Positions 35,355 to 43,275 of a DNA stretch of 64,000 nt are shown piece by piece. Every line of letters begins with the position of its first letter. The first letter of the stretch is position 1. The notes beneath the pieces are model-generated. The model worked only from the letters and a program-made list of their open reading frames with translations. It was not told the origin of the DNA and did not search any database. This DNA comes from CAWAPS01 sp963783945 (GTDB taxonomy: Bacteria; Actinomycetota; Acidimicrobiia; Acidimicrobiales; Palsa-688): NCBI GenBank assembly GCA_963783945.1, contig CAWAPS010000019.1:620001-684000 (forward strand), given 5' to 3'. The translations under genes were made by a program, and so were the position numbers.

Positions 35355-35771
35355 GTGGCCAGCCAGCGCATCATCGAAGTGGGCGAAGAGCTTCCGCCAT
35401 TCCAGAGGCAGACGGGCTTCGACTGCTGGAACAGGTTCGCGGCCGTAAACGATGAGTTTGTGCCGATACACATGGACGACGAGGCCGGTCGAGCCGCGGG
35501 CTTTCCGACCGCTTTCGGGATGGGGAACCTCCTGTTCTCATACCTTCACAACCTGATCCGCCAGTGGTTGGGTGAAGAGGGCGAGATCCTCGAGCTCGGC
35601 TGCCAGTTCCGGGGCGCGAACCTGAAGGGCCAGACCGTCACCGCCCTCGGCCGAGTCACCGAGGTGACCAATCACGGAGCACGCACCGTGGCCGCCCTGG
35701 AGCTTTGGACCCAGGACCAGGACGGTAACCTTCTCTCTCCCGGCCACGCCAAGGTCGCATTGGCCGTGTAA
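35355..35771 (+). CDS. MaoC-family hydratase subunit
   Basis: A 138-residue hot-dog-fold protein. The hydratase motif occurs as IHMDDEAGRAAGFPTAFGMGNL, with D and H of the catalytic pair in FVPIHMDD (normally NPLHxD). It probably forms a heterodimer with the preceding subunit and hydrates an enoyl-CoA produced by an acyl-CoA dehydrogenase. GTG 35355 begins 2 bases after the upstream stop. Four genes from tetR to here are almost contiguous, so one transcript is likely. Confidence 0.83.
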   Translation: MASQRIIEVGEELPPFQRQTGFDCWNRFAAVNDEFVPIHMDDEAGRAAGFPTAFGMGNLLFSYLHNLIRQWLGEEGEILELGCQFRGANLKGQTVTALGRVTEVTNHGARTVAALELWTQDQDGNLLSPGHAKVALAV

Positions 35772-35896
35772 CGAGGCGGGACCGGCGGATCGGGGCCACA
35801 GTCCGAGCTGCTGAGACCGCCCGCCACACCGCCGGCCAGAGGACAGGTATGATCGGCCCCGACGTTCGACATTGATACGTATAGGGGAGGCCGTCG

Positions 35897-36460
35897 ATGG
35901 ACAACGACAAGATCCTGAAACTGCTCAGAGAAGCGACTCTGGAGCCCTACCAGCTCGGCCTCTCGTTCCGATCGTCGATGATCCCGCCGGTGCCTGAGCG
36001 CTGCGCATCCCTACCCGCCGGTCCCTTGCAGTTTGTGGTTGAAGCCCGCCATCTCGACGACCGCGCCGTCGCCGGGAACCTTAGCAACGAGTCAGCAGAG
36101 GATGCGGACCAGGTCTTCGACGACTACGGGCCCACCCTCCACGTGTACGGAGCGGCCGACGGTATCGAGCATCTGCGCTTCGACTGCTTTGTCTACAAGC
36201 CCCACTACCATTACGTGCGAGAAGGCGGAGCGGTCAACATCGTGTGCCGGATTGATCAATTCGCCGAAGGGGACCCTGTCGAGTGGACCCTCGCCCGCCT
36301 GCGCGAGCGGCTTCCGGAGATGCTCGAGTACTGCGGCCTCGATGTTCTGGCCGAGCAAGTCCGTAGCCGGTACGGCGAGATGATCGCGGTCGTCGACGAC
36401 GTGGCTCGACTGCTTCGCGAAGCCCGGCAGCAGGCTACGGCCGAGCGGGTGACGGTCTGA
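35897..36460 (+). CDS. Conserved-looking protein of unknown function
   Basis: A 187-residue soluble protein without a family I recognise. It has a charged, non-repetitive composition. A central FDCFVYKPHYHYVREGG stretch contains three His near Tyr and could bind metal. The C-terminal third is a long amphipathic helix rich in Arg and Glu. GGGGAGG is 7 bases before ATG 35897. It precedes an amidohydrolase by 17 bases and is probably co-transcribed with it, so it may be a partner or accessory of that enzyme. Confidence 0.6.
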   Translation: MDNDKILKLLREATLEPYQLGLSFRSSMIPPVPERCASLPAGPLQFVVEARHLDDRAVAGNLSNESAEDADQVFDDYGPTLHVYGAADGIEHLRFDCFVYKPHYHYVREGGAVNIVCRIDQFAEGDPVEWTLARLRERLPEMLEYCGLDVLAEQVRSRYGEMIAVVDDVARLLREARQQATAERVTV

Positions 36461-36477
36461 ACGGGGCCATCTCCTTC

Positions 36478-37689
36478 ATGACTTCGTTACCCCCGTTGAT
36501 CTCGGTCGATGACCACGTGCTCGAGCCACCGGATATGTGGTGGTCGCGTCTTCCGCGACAGGTCCGAGATCATGGCCCACACGTCCGCCGCGAGCGAGGC
36601 GTTCTGGTCGAAGCTCTGTACGGGCGGTGGTCACCGGGCGGTGACGATGCCCAGTGGGCTGACGTCTGGTATTACGAGGACATGGTCCGGCCGCTGCAGA
36701 GAGGGCTGGCCCAGTCCGGGTATGACGACGAAGAAACAAGCCGCCCCATTACTTACGATGAGGTCCTTCCCGGTGCTCACCAGCGCGACGCTCGTCTCGC
36801 CGAGATGGGCCGCAACCATACCGATGTTTCGATCTGCTTCCCCAGTGTGAGCCGCTTTTGCGGTCAGACGTTCCTGGACCGAAAGGACAAAGACGTCGCG
36901 CTGCTCTGTGTGAAGGCCTACAACGACTGGATGATCGACGAGTGGAGCGGGGCGGAGCGGCCGGCACGGCTCGTGCCGCTGACACTGGTACCGCTGTGGG
37001 ACGTCAACCTGGCGGCGGCAGAGGTGCGCCGATGCGCGGCGAGCGGATCCCACGCGGTCAGCTTCCCCGAGTCACCTCCGGCTCTAGGCCTCCCGAGCAT
37101 CTACTCGACCTATTGGGATCCATTTCTCGAGGCATGCCAAGAGACCGACACCGTCATGAATCTTCATGTCGGCTCATCTTCCACCCGGGTAACGACCGCG
37201 CCCGACGCTCCTATTGACCTGGCCATCTGCTTCCTGTTCGTCAACTCTGAGCTGGCTTTCGCCGACTGGCTCTACTCGGGCATCCTCGCCGAGTTCCCTG
37301 ACCTGCGGATAGTGCTTTCTGAGGGTCAGGTCGGGTGGATGCCGTTCGTCATGCAGCGGATCGACAACACCTGGAAGAAGTGCCAGGAAGGAAACAAGGC
37401 AACTGGTCGCCGGGCGAAGGAGCTCCCCAGCAACTTCATGCGCGGCCACATATTCGGATCCATCTTCGACGACCTCCAGGGCCTGATCGACCGCGAGGCG
37501 ATCGGAATGGAGCAGATCATGATCGAGACGGATTTTCCCCACAAGGATTCCACCTACCCGCACTCGGAGAAAGTGGTCTCGGAACTAGTGGCCGCCGCCG
37601 GGCTCAACGACGACGAGATCAACCTGCTCGTACGCGGCAACGCCATAACCGTGTACGGCCTCGACAAGTACTTCGCCATCACGAGTTGA
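36478..37689 (+). CDS. Amidohydrolase family protein (PF04909)
   Basis: A 403-residue TIM-barrel amidohydrolase/decarboxylase. The N-terminal site reads ISVDDHVLEPPDMW, where D-D-H stands in the place of DxHxH. Other family text is NDWMIDEW, LHVGSS with a His, and the C-terminal IMIETDFPHKDSTYPHS with the metal Asp and a His pair. Downstream is a large hairpin at 37727-37781 that probably terminates this transcript. Substrate unknown; such enzymes are frequent next to SDR and MaoC genes. Confidence 0.88.
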   Translation: MTSLPPLISVDDHVLEPPDMWWSRLPRQVRDHGPHVRRERGVLVEALYGRWSPGGDDAQWADVWYYEDMVRPLQRGLAQSGYDDEETSRPITYDEVLPGAHQRDARLAEMGRNHTDVSICFPSVSRFCGQTFLDRKDKDVALLCVKAYNDWMIDEWSGAERPARLVPLTLVPLWDVNLAAAEVRRCAASGSHAVSFPESPPALGLPSIYSTYWDPFLEACQETDTVMNLHVGSSSTRVTTAPDAPIDLAICFLFVNSELAFADWLYSGILAEFPDLRIVLSEGQVGWMPFVMQRIDNTWKKCQEGNKATGRRAKELPSNFMRGHIFGSIFDDLQGLIDREAIGMEQIMIETDFPHKDSTYPHSEKVVSELVAAAGLNDDEINLLVRGNAITVYGLDKYFAITS

Positions 37690-37726
37690 GTAGATGGCGC
37701 GGCCACCAGTGTCTCGCCTATGACGT

Positions 37727-37781
37727 CTCATAGTTTGTGCGCTTAGCCCGCTGGGAGCGGGTTAGGCGCACAAACTATGAG
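37727..37781. terminator. Large hairpin between convergent genes
   Basis: A perfect 16-bp outer stem (CTCATAGTTTGTGCGC and its complement) encloses an inner GCCCGC/GCGGGT stem with a short loop, 55 bases in all. It lies between the amidohydrolase end (37689) and the convergent alcohol dehydrogenase end (37794), the right place for a bidirectional terminator. There is no T-run, which is normal for high-GC actinobacteria. A miniature transposon origin is possible. Confidence 0.6.
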
Positions 37782-37793
37782 GAGTAGGTCGTG

Positions 37794-38891
37794 TCACACG
37801 CTGAGCACGGTTCGGATGACTCCCCCTGCCCGCAGATTGTCGAGCGCGACGTTGATGTCCCGCAACTCAGCGCGGTGGGTGATCATGCCCTCCAGATCGA
37901 CCCGCCCGGCCTGCCAGAGGCGGAGGACGCGCAGGAATTCGACGCGAGGGTCGGCCGAACCAAACCAGGTGCCGCGCAGCGTCTTGTCGCCATAAGCCAG
38001 TTCGTAGGCGTTGAACTCGACGAGTTGATCGGGATGTCCGACACCGATGATCACGGCGGTGCCGCCTCGCCGAACCGCATCGTAGGCGGCACGGATGGTG
38101 GAGGGCAGCCCCACGGCCTCGAATGAGTAGTCGAAGCCACCGTCCTGGCCGCACAGTGACGCTTTCACATCATCCACGTCTTCAGGCGCGACCGCGCAAG
38201 TGGCGCCGAATCGCCGCGCCTGCTCCCGCTGCTCGGGAACCACGTCGACGGCGACGATCTCGGCCGCGCCGGCGACACGAGCACCCTGGATCGCCGAGAT
38301 GCCCACGCCGCCACAGCCGAATACGATGGCCGAGGACCCCGGCCGGAGCCTGGCGGCGTTCAGCACCGCGCCGATACCGGTCGTCACCCCGCATCCGAGC
38401 AGTGCGGCGACGTCCCAAGGAATATCTGGATCGATCCTGATGGCGGCTGCCCTGGCCAGCAGGACCTCCTGGCTGAAGCTGCCGATCCCGGCCAGGGCGA
38501 ACGCCTCCACGCCACCGATGCTGAAGTAGGGAGCGGAAAAGCTGGCGGTGACGCAGAGGTGACCGTGTCCGGCCAGACAGAAGGGGCACGTCCCGCACTG
38601 GGTGACACCGGACGCAATCACGTGGTCACCGACCGCGACCTCCGACACGCCTTCTCCCACTTCGATGATCTCACCTGCGCCCTCGTGGCCCATCACGCAC
38701 GGGGTCGGAATGCCAAACGCACCCGACATGGCCGACAGGTCCGAGTGGCAGATACCAGTGGCCCGAATGGCGACCCGAACCAAACCCGGCCCGGTCGCGA
38801 CCAGCTCCGCGCCCTCGACCACCTCGAGCTCGTGGTCCCCGATCTGGCGAAGAACGGCAGCACGCACGCTCCCCTTCTTATCACCCGGCAA
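37794..38891 (-). CDS. Zinc-dependent medium-chain alcohol dehydrogenase
   Basis: A 365-residue MDR enzyme. The catalytic zinc ligands are Cys in GICHSD and His/Glu in GHEGAGE; the structural zinc cysteines are in CGTCPFCLAGHGHLC. The NAD-binding motif is FGCGGVGISAIQGA. ATG 38891 is taken; a GTG 21 bases inside (VRAAVLRQIG) is also plausible. It is divergent from the peptide cluster with a 171-bp gap, so it could share control with it or be unrelated to it; its motifs alone cannot decide. Confidence 0.92.
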   Translation of the reverse strand: MPGDKKGSVRAAVLRQIGDHELEVVEGAELVATGPGLVRVAIRATGICHSDLSAMSGAFGIPTPCVMGHEGAGEIIEVGEGVSEVAVGDHVIASGVTQCGTCPFCLAGHGHLCVTASFSAPYFSIGGVEAFALAGIGSFSQEVLLARAAAIRIDPDIPWDVAALLGCGVTTGIGAVLNAARLRPGSSAIVFGCGGVGISAIQGARVAGAAEIVAVDVVPEQREQARRFGATCAVAPEDVDDVKASLCGQDGGFDYSFEAVGLPSTIRAAYDAVRRGGTAVIIGVGHPDQLVEFNAYELAYGDKTLRGTWFGSADPRVEFLRVLRLWQAGRVDLEGMITHRAELRDINVALDNLRAGGVIRTVLSV

Positions 38892-39062
38892 GCGGCTCTG
38901 GCCCGTGGTTGGTTCGCGTATCTCAGAACGCGGGTTGGAATGCTCTTACTTATCCGGACGGGGACATCCGCTGGCCAGGAGCCTCAAGGGCGAGGTCAAG
39001 CACTACGGCGGACTTCCTGGCCATTGCCTGCATCGATAGACACCTAGAGAGGAGGAAAATCT

Positions 39063-39164
39063 GTGGCTCCCCAGAAGACGGATACCAAGGCGACCACCAA
39101 GACGGGCAAGGTCGTGATCACGCCTCGCAAGGCCCGTACCCACGGCATTGCGCTGCACCTGTAG
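39063..39164 (+). CDS. Putative RiPP precursor peptide, 33 residues
   Basis: A very short gene with an excellent ribosome binding site (AGGAGG at 39050-39055, 7 bases before GTG 39063). The peptide is Lys/Thr-rich at the N-terminus (K5, K9, K13, K16; T6, T8, T11, T12, T14) with hydrophobic VVI at 17-19, then RTHGIALHL as the last nine residues, including two His and a C-terminal Leu. It has no Cys, Ser or Trp. It is followed by a hairpin and then three diiron proteins with RRE-like domains, which is the arrangement of a leader/core precursor. Alternative: a small regulatory peptide. Leader/core boundary is not visible. Confidence 0.68.
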   Translation: MAPQKTDTKATTKTGKVVITPRKARTHGIALHL

Positions 39165-39182
39165 TACTTGCTCTACCCGTGA

Positions 39183-39209
39183 GCCGGCCCGGCTTGGCGC
39201 CGGGCCGGC
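39183..39209 (+). terminator. Hairpin after the precursor gene (attenuator or mRNA-stability element)
   Basis: A perfect 10-bp GC-only stem, GCCGGCCCGG and its complement, with a 7-base loop, starts 19 bases after the peptide stop and ends 40 bases before the first enzyme start. In RiPP operons such hairpins often raise precursor over enzyme levels by partial termination or 3'-end protection. No T-run follows, so full termination is not expected. Confidence 0.6.
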
Positions 39210-39249
39210 ACTCGGGGAGTCCACCCCATTACAGCAGGAGCTGACACCC

Positions 39250-40263
39250 TTGACCCGCACGACCGAGTCTGCCGACGCAGACGCCTCCCGCATCCAGCTG
39301 CCCCTTTTCCCCTACGAATCCACCCGCCTCGGAGACCAGGTGGTCGTCGATCGCGACGGAGTGGAGCTGGTACTTGACGTCGAAGGCATGACCCCCGACG
39401 AGGTGCAGGGACTACTGGCCCGGATGGACGGGGCCACCCCGACCGAGGACCTGGTCGCCGCCGAGCTCGACGAAGACGCTGTCCATGGCTTCCTCGCCGC
39501 CCTCGACGGGCACGCCCTTCTCGACGATGCCACGCGGCCGCAAGCTCGCAGCGGGCTCGACGTACTCCTGGAGCTCGAGGACCTGAGCGCCGGGCTCGAG
39601 CGCAGGATCATGTACCACAACGAGTTCTGGGCGGCCCTGCGCGACACCCCGCAATCAGTCAACCCCGCCGTGTTCTACGGCTTCACCATCGAGAACTATC
39701 ACTTCCTGCACCGAGAGAGCTACTTCGATTCGCCGGTCCTCTCCTATCAGGCGTCTACGGGCGCCCGCCTCATCATGAACGAGTTCTACCGCGAAGAGTA
39801 CGGCCACGACGAGCTCATCCTGTGCGGCCTCAATGCCATCGGCATCACGAGGGAAGACCTGGCCGACACCATGCCCCTTCCCGGAACCATGGCCATGTGC
39901 AACGCCCTCGCCTACTGGGCCATGACCGATCCAATCTTCTTCTTCTCCACCCTCGGCATCCTGGAGGGCAACGGCATCAAGGAGGGCGAGCAGGATTTCT
40001 TCCTGGACGCGTGCGATGCCGCCGGCGTCGATCCCGAATTCGTCGGCCCGGTGCGGGCCCACGCCCGCATCAACCGCGACGGCGGGCACGGCAACCTGAC
40101 CAGGGCCATGTTCCGCCAATTACCGTGCATCGACGCGGCCACTGTCCGGCGGCTGCGGAGCCGGACGCACCTGTTCTTCGATCTGTACGACGCCTTCTAC
40201 CGCGGCGTCTACCGCCACTACTCCACTGCGCCGACCCTCCTGCGGCGGGTCTCGAACGTCTGA
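39250..40263 (+). CDS. Haem-oxygenase-like diiron protein with N-terminal RRE-like domain (first of three)
   Basis: A 337-residue protein. Residues about 20-93 (strands VVVDRDGVELVLD, helices TPDEVQGLLARMDG and AVHGFLAALDGHALLDD) resemble the PqqD/RRE winged helix that binds leader peptides. Residues 115-325 look like a haem-oxygenase-like diiron oxidase (HDO). Candidate iron ligands are E148-x2-H151, an E178...E182-x3-H186 helix (EFYREEYGHDE) and H271-x5-D277-x2-H280. TTG 39250 is chosen by AGGAG 9 bases upstream; a longer frame overlaps the peptide gene. I know of no studied enzyme of this fused layout. Likely acts on the peptide. Confidence 0.8.
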   Translation: MTRTTESADADASRIQLPLFPYESTRLGDQVVVDRDGVELVLDVEGMTPDEVQGLLARMDGATPTEDLVAAELDEDAVHGFLAALDGHALLDDATRPQARSGLDVLLELEDLSAGLERRIMYHNEFWAALRDTPQSVNPAVFYGFTIENYHFLHRESYFDSPVLSYQASTGARLIMNEFYREEYGHDELILCGLNAIGITREDLADTMPLPGTMAMCNALAYWAMTDPIFFFSTLGILEGNGIKEGEQDFFLDACDAAGVDPEFVGPVRAHARINRDGGHGNLTRAMFRQLPCIDAATVRRLRSRTHLFFDLYDAFYRGVYRHYSTAPTLLRRVSNV

Positions 40264-40281
40264 CAGCGAGGAGCCGTCCCG

Positions 40282-41277
40282 ATGACCTCATCTCTTCACC
40301 TCAGCCTCTTCCACCGGCCTCGCCTCCGATCCGGGATCGTCCTGATAAACGACGAAAATGGCGTCGATTGCGTCTACCGGGAGCAAGGCTGCCGGATCGA
40401 CACCGACTCCCCGGCAGAGCTTCTTGCCCTACTCCGGGATCTCCGCACCGGCGGAGCATCGGAGGAAGAGCTCTCGGCCCGGCACGCCGGCTTGGCCGAC
40501 GAGGTCGCCGCCATCCTCAGTGGACTCGACACGCTCGGGTTGCTCACCGAATCGGCCACTCCGCTCCCCGCAGGTGTGGTTACGGGCGCCCAGATGTATC
40601 GAGAGCTGCGCCGGCTGGCCGACCGCCACCACGACCGGGTCGTCTCCGGACCCATGTACCGAGCCATGCAGGACGGGTGGATAACCCGCCAGCAGCTCAT
40701 CGGCTACGCCCTCGAGTATTACCACGTGGTGTCGGCCGCTCCCCGCCTGGTGGCTCCGGCTCTGGCCAAGGAGGAGCCGCCGGTAGTGACGGAGGCCCTC
40801 CGGGACTTCTACGTTTCCGAGCTGCACCACGACCGCCTGATCGAGCAGTCACTCGCTTCGGTCGGGATCGAGCGGGAGGTCTTGAGGCAGGTGGAGCCGC
40901 TGCCGATGACGTTTGCCCTGTGTGCGTCGCTCGGCGCTTACGCGGCTCAGAGCCCCATGAGCTTCAAGGCCGTCCTGTACCTCTTCGAAGAGGCTGCGTC
41001 CGACTTCACCCGGGCGTTCAGCGCCGCGGCAGCGGCCGTGGGACTGCCCCCCGAATTCGTGAAGCCCATCGTGGCCCACGCCCGGCTCAACGACGACCAG
41101 GAGCACGGCAATATCACCGCTACCCTCCTGGGCGCGGTGCCGGCTGTCAGCGCAGAGGAGGCCGTCACCGTGAAGAAGCACCTGGCCATCCTGATCGAGA
41201 CGTTCGCCCATCAGGAGGACGAGATGATGGCCTACTACGCCAATGCCGATGCCCGAGTACCGAGGGTGTTCCAATGA
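40282..41277 (+). CDS. Haem-oxygenase-like diiron protein with N-terminal RRE-like domain (second of three)
   Basis: A 331-residue protein with the same layout as the first. The N-terminal domain (about 12-90: LRSGIVLINDENGVDCVY, helices AELLALLRDLRTGG and AAILSGLDTLGLLTE) is followed by the diiron-type domain. Candidate ligands are E145-x2-H148, E180-x-H182-H183-D184 and H266-x3-N270-x-D272-x2-H275. GAGGAG precedes ATG 40282, 18 bases after the first gene. The stop overlaps the third gene start (ATGA). It is diverged from the first protein, so the two probably do different steps rather than being a recent duplication. Confidence 0.8.
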   Translation: MTSSLHLSLFHRPRLRSGIVLINDENGVDCVYREQGCRIDTDSPAELLALLRDLRTGGASEEELSARHAGLADEVAAILSGLDTLGLLTESATPLPAGVVTGAQMYRELRRLADRHHDRVVSGPMYRAMQDGWITRQQLIGYALEYYHVVSAAPRLVAPALAKEEPPVVTEALRDFYVSELHHDRLIEQSLASVGIEREVLRQVEPLPMTFALCASLGAYAAQSPMSFKAVLYLFEEAASDFTRAFSAAAAAVGLPPEFVKPIVAHARLNDDQEHGNITATLLGAVPAVSAEEAVTVKKHLAILIETFAHQEDEMMAYYANADARVPRVFQ

Positions 41278-42806
41278 GCGCCGCCGAGACTGTCGATCGC
41301 CTCCCGAGCGGAGGCCCGCCCGTTACTCCGGGGGCGGCCGCCGGCTGGGGTATCCACCGATATGGTCGCCCGAGCGTCCGGTTCGACGACGCATTTGTCG
41401 ATCCCGATACCGACCTTGCCGCCGTCGTGGCAGGTGGTGAGCTGTACGACATCGCCAGTCCCGGCGCCGAGCCGGCCGCCGTGGTCGAATATCTGTCCAC
41501 CCTGCGCCGCTCGGCGAACTGCTGGCCGAGTGACACCGATCCGGCCGACTGGCGCCGCAGCGTGGTCCGGGCCCTCGACATCGCCGGGCTGATCGAAGAC
41601 CTCGACGACGGCGCGGCAGCGGCGGAGGTCGAGATGTCGAGACTTCGGGCAACGGTGGCGGCCGCCCGCGAGTGGCTGGAATCGTCCGGCCTGGTGTCTC
41701 AAGCGCTCGTGTGCGGCGCGGCTGAGGTCGTACGGGCGGCCCGTGAGCCGTGGTCTGGAGTCTCCCGGATAATCCCTCCGGGATCGGAGCACGCTGGCAG
41801 CTTCCCGCTGCTCGCCCTGGCTCTGCGAGCCCGCTACTGGCGAAGCAAGGCCCCGCTGAGCGCGGCTGCCGTCGAATGGTTGCTGGCAGTGATGATCGAT
41901 GAGGACGTCGCCACGGCGGAGAGCACAGCTGGCGATCTGGTCGGAGGCGAGTACGACATCGACTACTCCGTGGACTCCGTCTGGGGAGCAGCCGCCCTCA
42001 TCGCAATGTCGGCCCGTGACGATACCGCTGTCCGGGTCACGGCGCAGGTCAACGATCGAGGCCGCATGTCGGGGCCGGCCCACATCCTGGCGGCCGAGCA
42101 TGTGGCCCGCCAGGCCGTCGAGGACCTGGGCGACCGCCTGCACGTCGCGGTGATGCAGGCGGGCGAGCATCCGATGTCCTTCGTCCAGGGAGTCTTTGCC
42201 GAGCAGTACTACGTGACGGCCCGCTTCGTGGAAGCGATAGCCCCGCTCATGTCGGGCCGGTTTCGCGACCATCTGCGAGGTCGGGTGTACGAGTACTTCG
42301 ACGAGGAGCGGGGTCACGAGGTCATGGAGCGGGCCAGCTGCGAGGCTCTCGGCGTCGACCATCGCCAGCTCGACAACTACCTGCCCATGCCGTACTTCGC
42401 CACTTTCATCGACGTGTACACCCTGATCGCGGACGCGGATCCCATGGCCTTTCTGACCTCGGTGATGGTAAGTGAGGGCTTGCCCGGCGATCCCTACGGC
42501 ATCAACAGTCTCCTCGGCGCTCCGGAAAGTTACGGCGAGAGGTTTGCTGAGCAGTTCCGGACGCACGAAGGGGTGAATGACGACGTCGATCACGCTCTGC
42601 TGGCCCGGGCCCTTTTCTCGGACGTGCCGTCGGTGAGCGTGGCGCGCCACCGGCAGGCGTGCGAGGTGCTGGCGTTCTTGATGGAGCTCACGGAGCGGGC
42701 GTGGGAGCAGCTCATGGAGGCGCACCTCGGCGGGGAGGTCTGGAGGTACCTGCCCCCGCCCTACGGGCCGCGCTCGCTCGTCCCCGCGCATGTCCGCCTG
42801 CCCTGA
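41274..42806 (+). CDS. Haem-oxygenase-like diiron protein with N-terminal RRE-like and middle domain (third of three)
   Basis: A 510-residue protein. About 30-110 could be another RRE-like winged helix (ending ALDIAGLIED). Residues 120-285 are an Ala-rich helical domain I cannot name. Residues 285-490 are haem-oxygenase-like. Candidate ligands: E310-x2-Y313 (Tyr where the other two have His), E340...E344-x3-H348 (EYFDEERGHE) and H431-x3-N435-x-D437-x2-H440. The His-to-Tyr change suggests altered metal use or chemistry. It overlaps the previous gene by ATGA and the next by 17 bases, so it is firmly in the operon. Confidence 0.75.
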   Translation: MSAAETVDRLPSGGPPVTPGAAAGWGIHRYGRPSVRFDDAFVDPDTDLAAVVAGGELYDIASPGAEPAAVVEYLSTLRRSANCWPSDTDPADWRRSVVRALDIAGLIEDLDDGAAAAEVEMSRLRATVAAAREWLESSGLVSQALVCGAAEVVRAAREPWSGVSRIIPPGSEHAGSFPLLALALRARYWRSKAPLSAAAVEWLLAVMIDEDVATAESTAGDLVGGEYDIDYSVDSVWGAAALIAMSARDDTAVRVTAQVNDRGRMSGPAHILAAEHVARQAVEDLGDRLHVAVMQAGEHPMSFVQGVFAEQYYVTARFVEAIAPLMSGRFRDHLRGRVYEYFDEERGHEVMERASCEALGVDHRQLDNYLPMPYFATFIDVYTLIADADPMAFLTSVMVSEGLPGDPYGINSLLGAPESYGERFAEQFRTHEGVNDDVDHALLARALFSDVPSVSVARHRQACEVLAFLMELTERAWEQLMEAHLGGEVWRYLPPPYGPRSLVPAHVRLP

Positions 42807-43275
42807 GGCGTTCGGAGGTGTAACCCGGGTCTGGGTGAAACCGCCCTATCGGGTCACCACCGACCCCGCGGTGGTGGACCTCGATGTGGTCCACGACTTC
42901 CTGACCCGCTCATACTGGGCCGAAGGCGTTCCCCGGGCAACCGTCGTGCGGTCCATCGCGGCATCAGTGAACTTCTCCCTGATCCACGATACGGACGGTC
43001 AGGTTGGCTTCGCCCGGGTCGTCACCGACTGTGCCACCTTCGCCTATCTGTGTGACGTGTTCGTGCTCGAGTCACACCGCGGCCACCAGCTGGGCGAGTG
43101 GATGTGCTCGTGCGTGCTTGACCATCCTGCCTTGCAGGGCCTACGGCGCTGGCTGCTGGCCACCCGGGACGCCCACAGCCTATACGCCCGGTTGGGTTTT
43201 GATCGGCCCCGCAACCCCGCTTCTTTGATGGAAAGGTTCGATCCGAGCATCTACCGGGCGGATCGGGAGTCATGA
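42790..43275 (+). CDS. GNAT-family N-acetyltransferase
   Basis: A 161-residue GNAT. The text YWAEGVPRATVVRSI, VGFARVVTDCATFAYLCDVFVLE and acetyl-CoA motif A SHRGHQLGEWM are characteristic, and LLATRDAHSLYARLGF is the standard end. It starts inside the end of the third diiron gene and its stop overlaps the MFS start. It may acetylate the peptide product, for instance an amine generated by the aminotransferase, or provide self-resistance. The nearest lookalikes are stand-alone GNATs of broad distribution, so a general role is also possible. Confidence 0.85.
   Translation: MSACPEAFGGVTRVWVKPPYRVTTDPAVVDLDVVHDFLTRSYWAEGVPRATVVRSIAASVNFSLIHDTDGQVGFARVVTDCATFAYLCDVFVLESHRGHQLGEWMCSCVLDHPALQGLRRWLLATRDAHSLYARLGFDRPRNPASLMERFDPSIYRADRES

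Noticed and set aside
35865..35885. TTGATACGTATAGG upstream of the 187-residue protein as a fourth TetR site
   Set aside because: The central CGAT spacing does not match sites a-c; the similarity is limited to TTGATAC.
38940..39047. 36-codon frame (MLLLIRTGTSAGQ...) just before the precursor gene as an alternative peptide
   Set aside because: It has a weak ribosome binding site, ends before the consensus AGGAGG and overlaps the likely promoter region. Conservation data would be needed to revive it.
39182..39210. Hairpin after the peptide as a strong intrinsic terminator
   Set aside because: There is no following T-run and the downstream genes lack an obvious promoter of their own, so complete termination would silence them; partial attenuation is the better reading.
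39148..39249. Longer TTG start for the first diiron protein overlapping the peptide gene
   Set aside because: The extra 34 residues are Cys/Thr-rich and non-homologous, they cross the hairpin, and AGGAG before 39250 supports the shorter form.
39822..41273. Plus-strand frame continuing upstream of the third diiron gene
   Set aside because: The Arg/Pro/Gly-rich translation before 41274 lies in the wrong frame of the first two diiron genes; the ATGA overlap at 41274 marks the true start.
41235..42791. 518-codon open frame on the minus strand opposite the third diiron gene
   Set aside because: Shadow frame with no recognisable domain. The plus-strand gene has overlaps with both neighbours and clear motifs.
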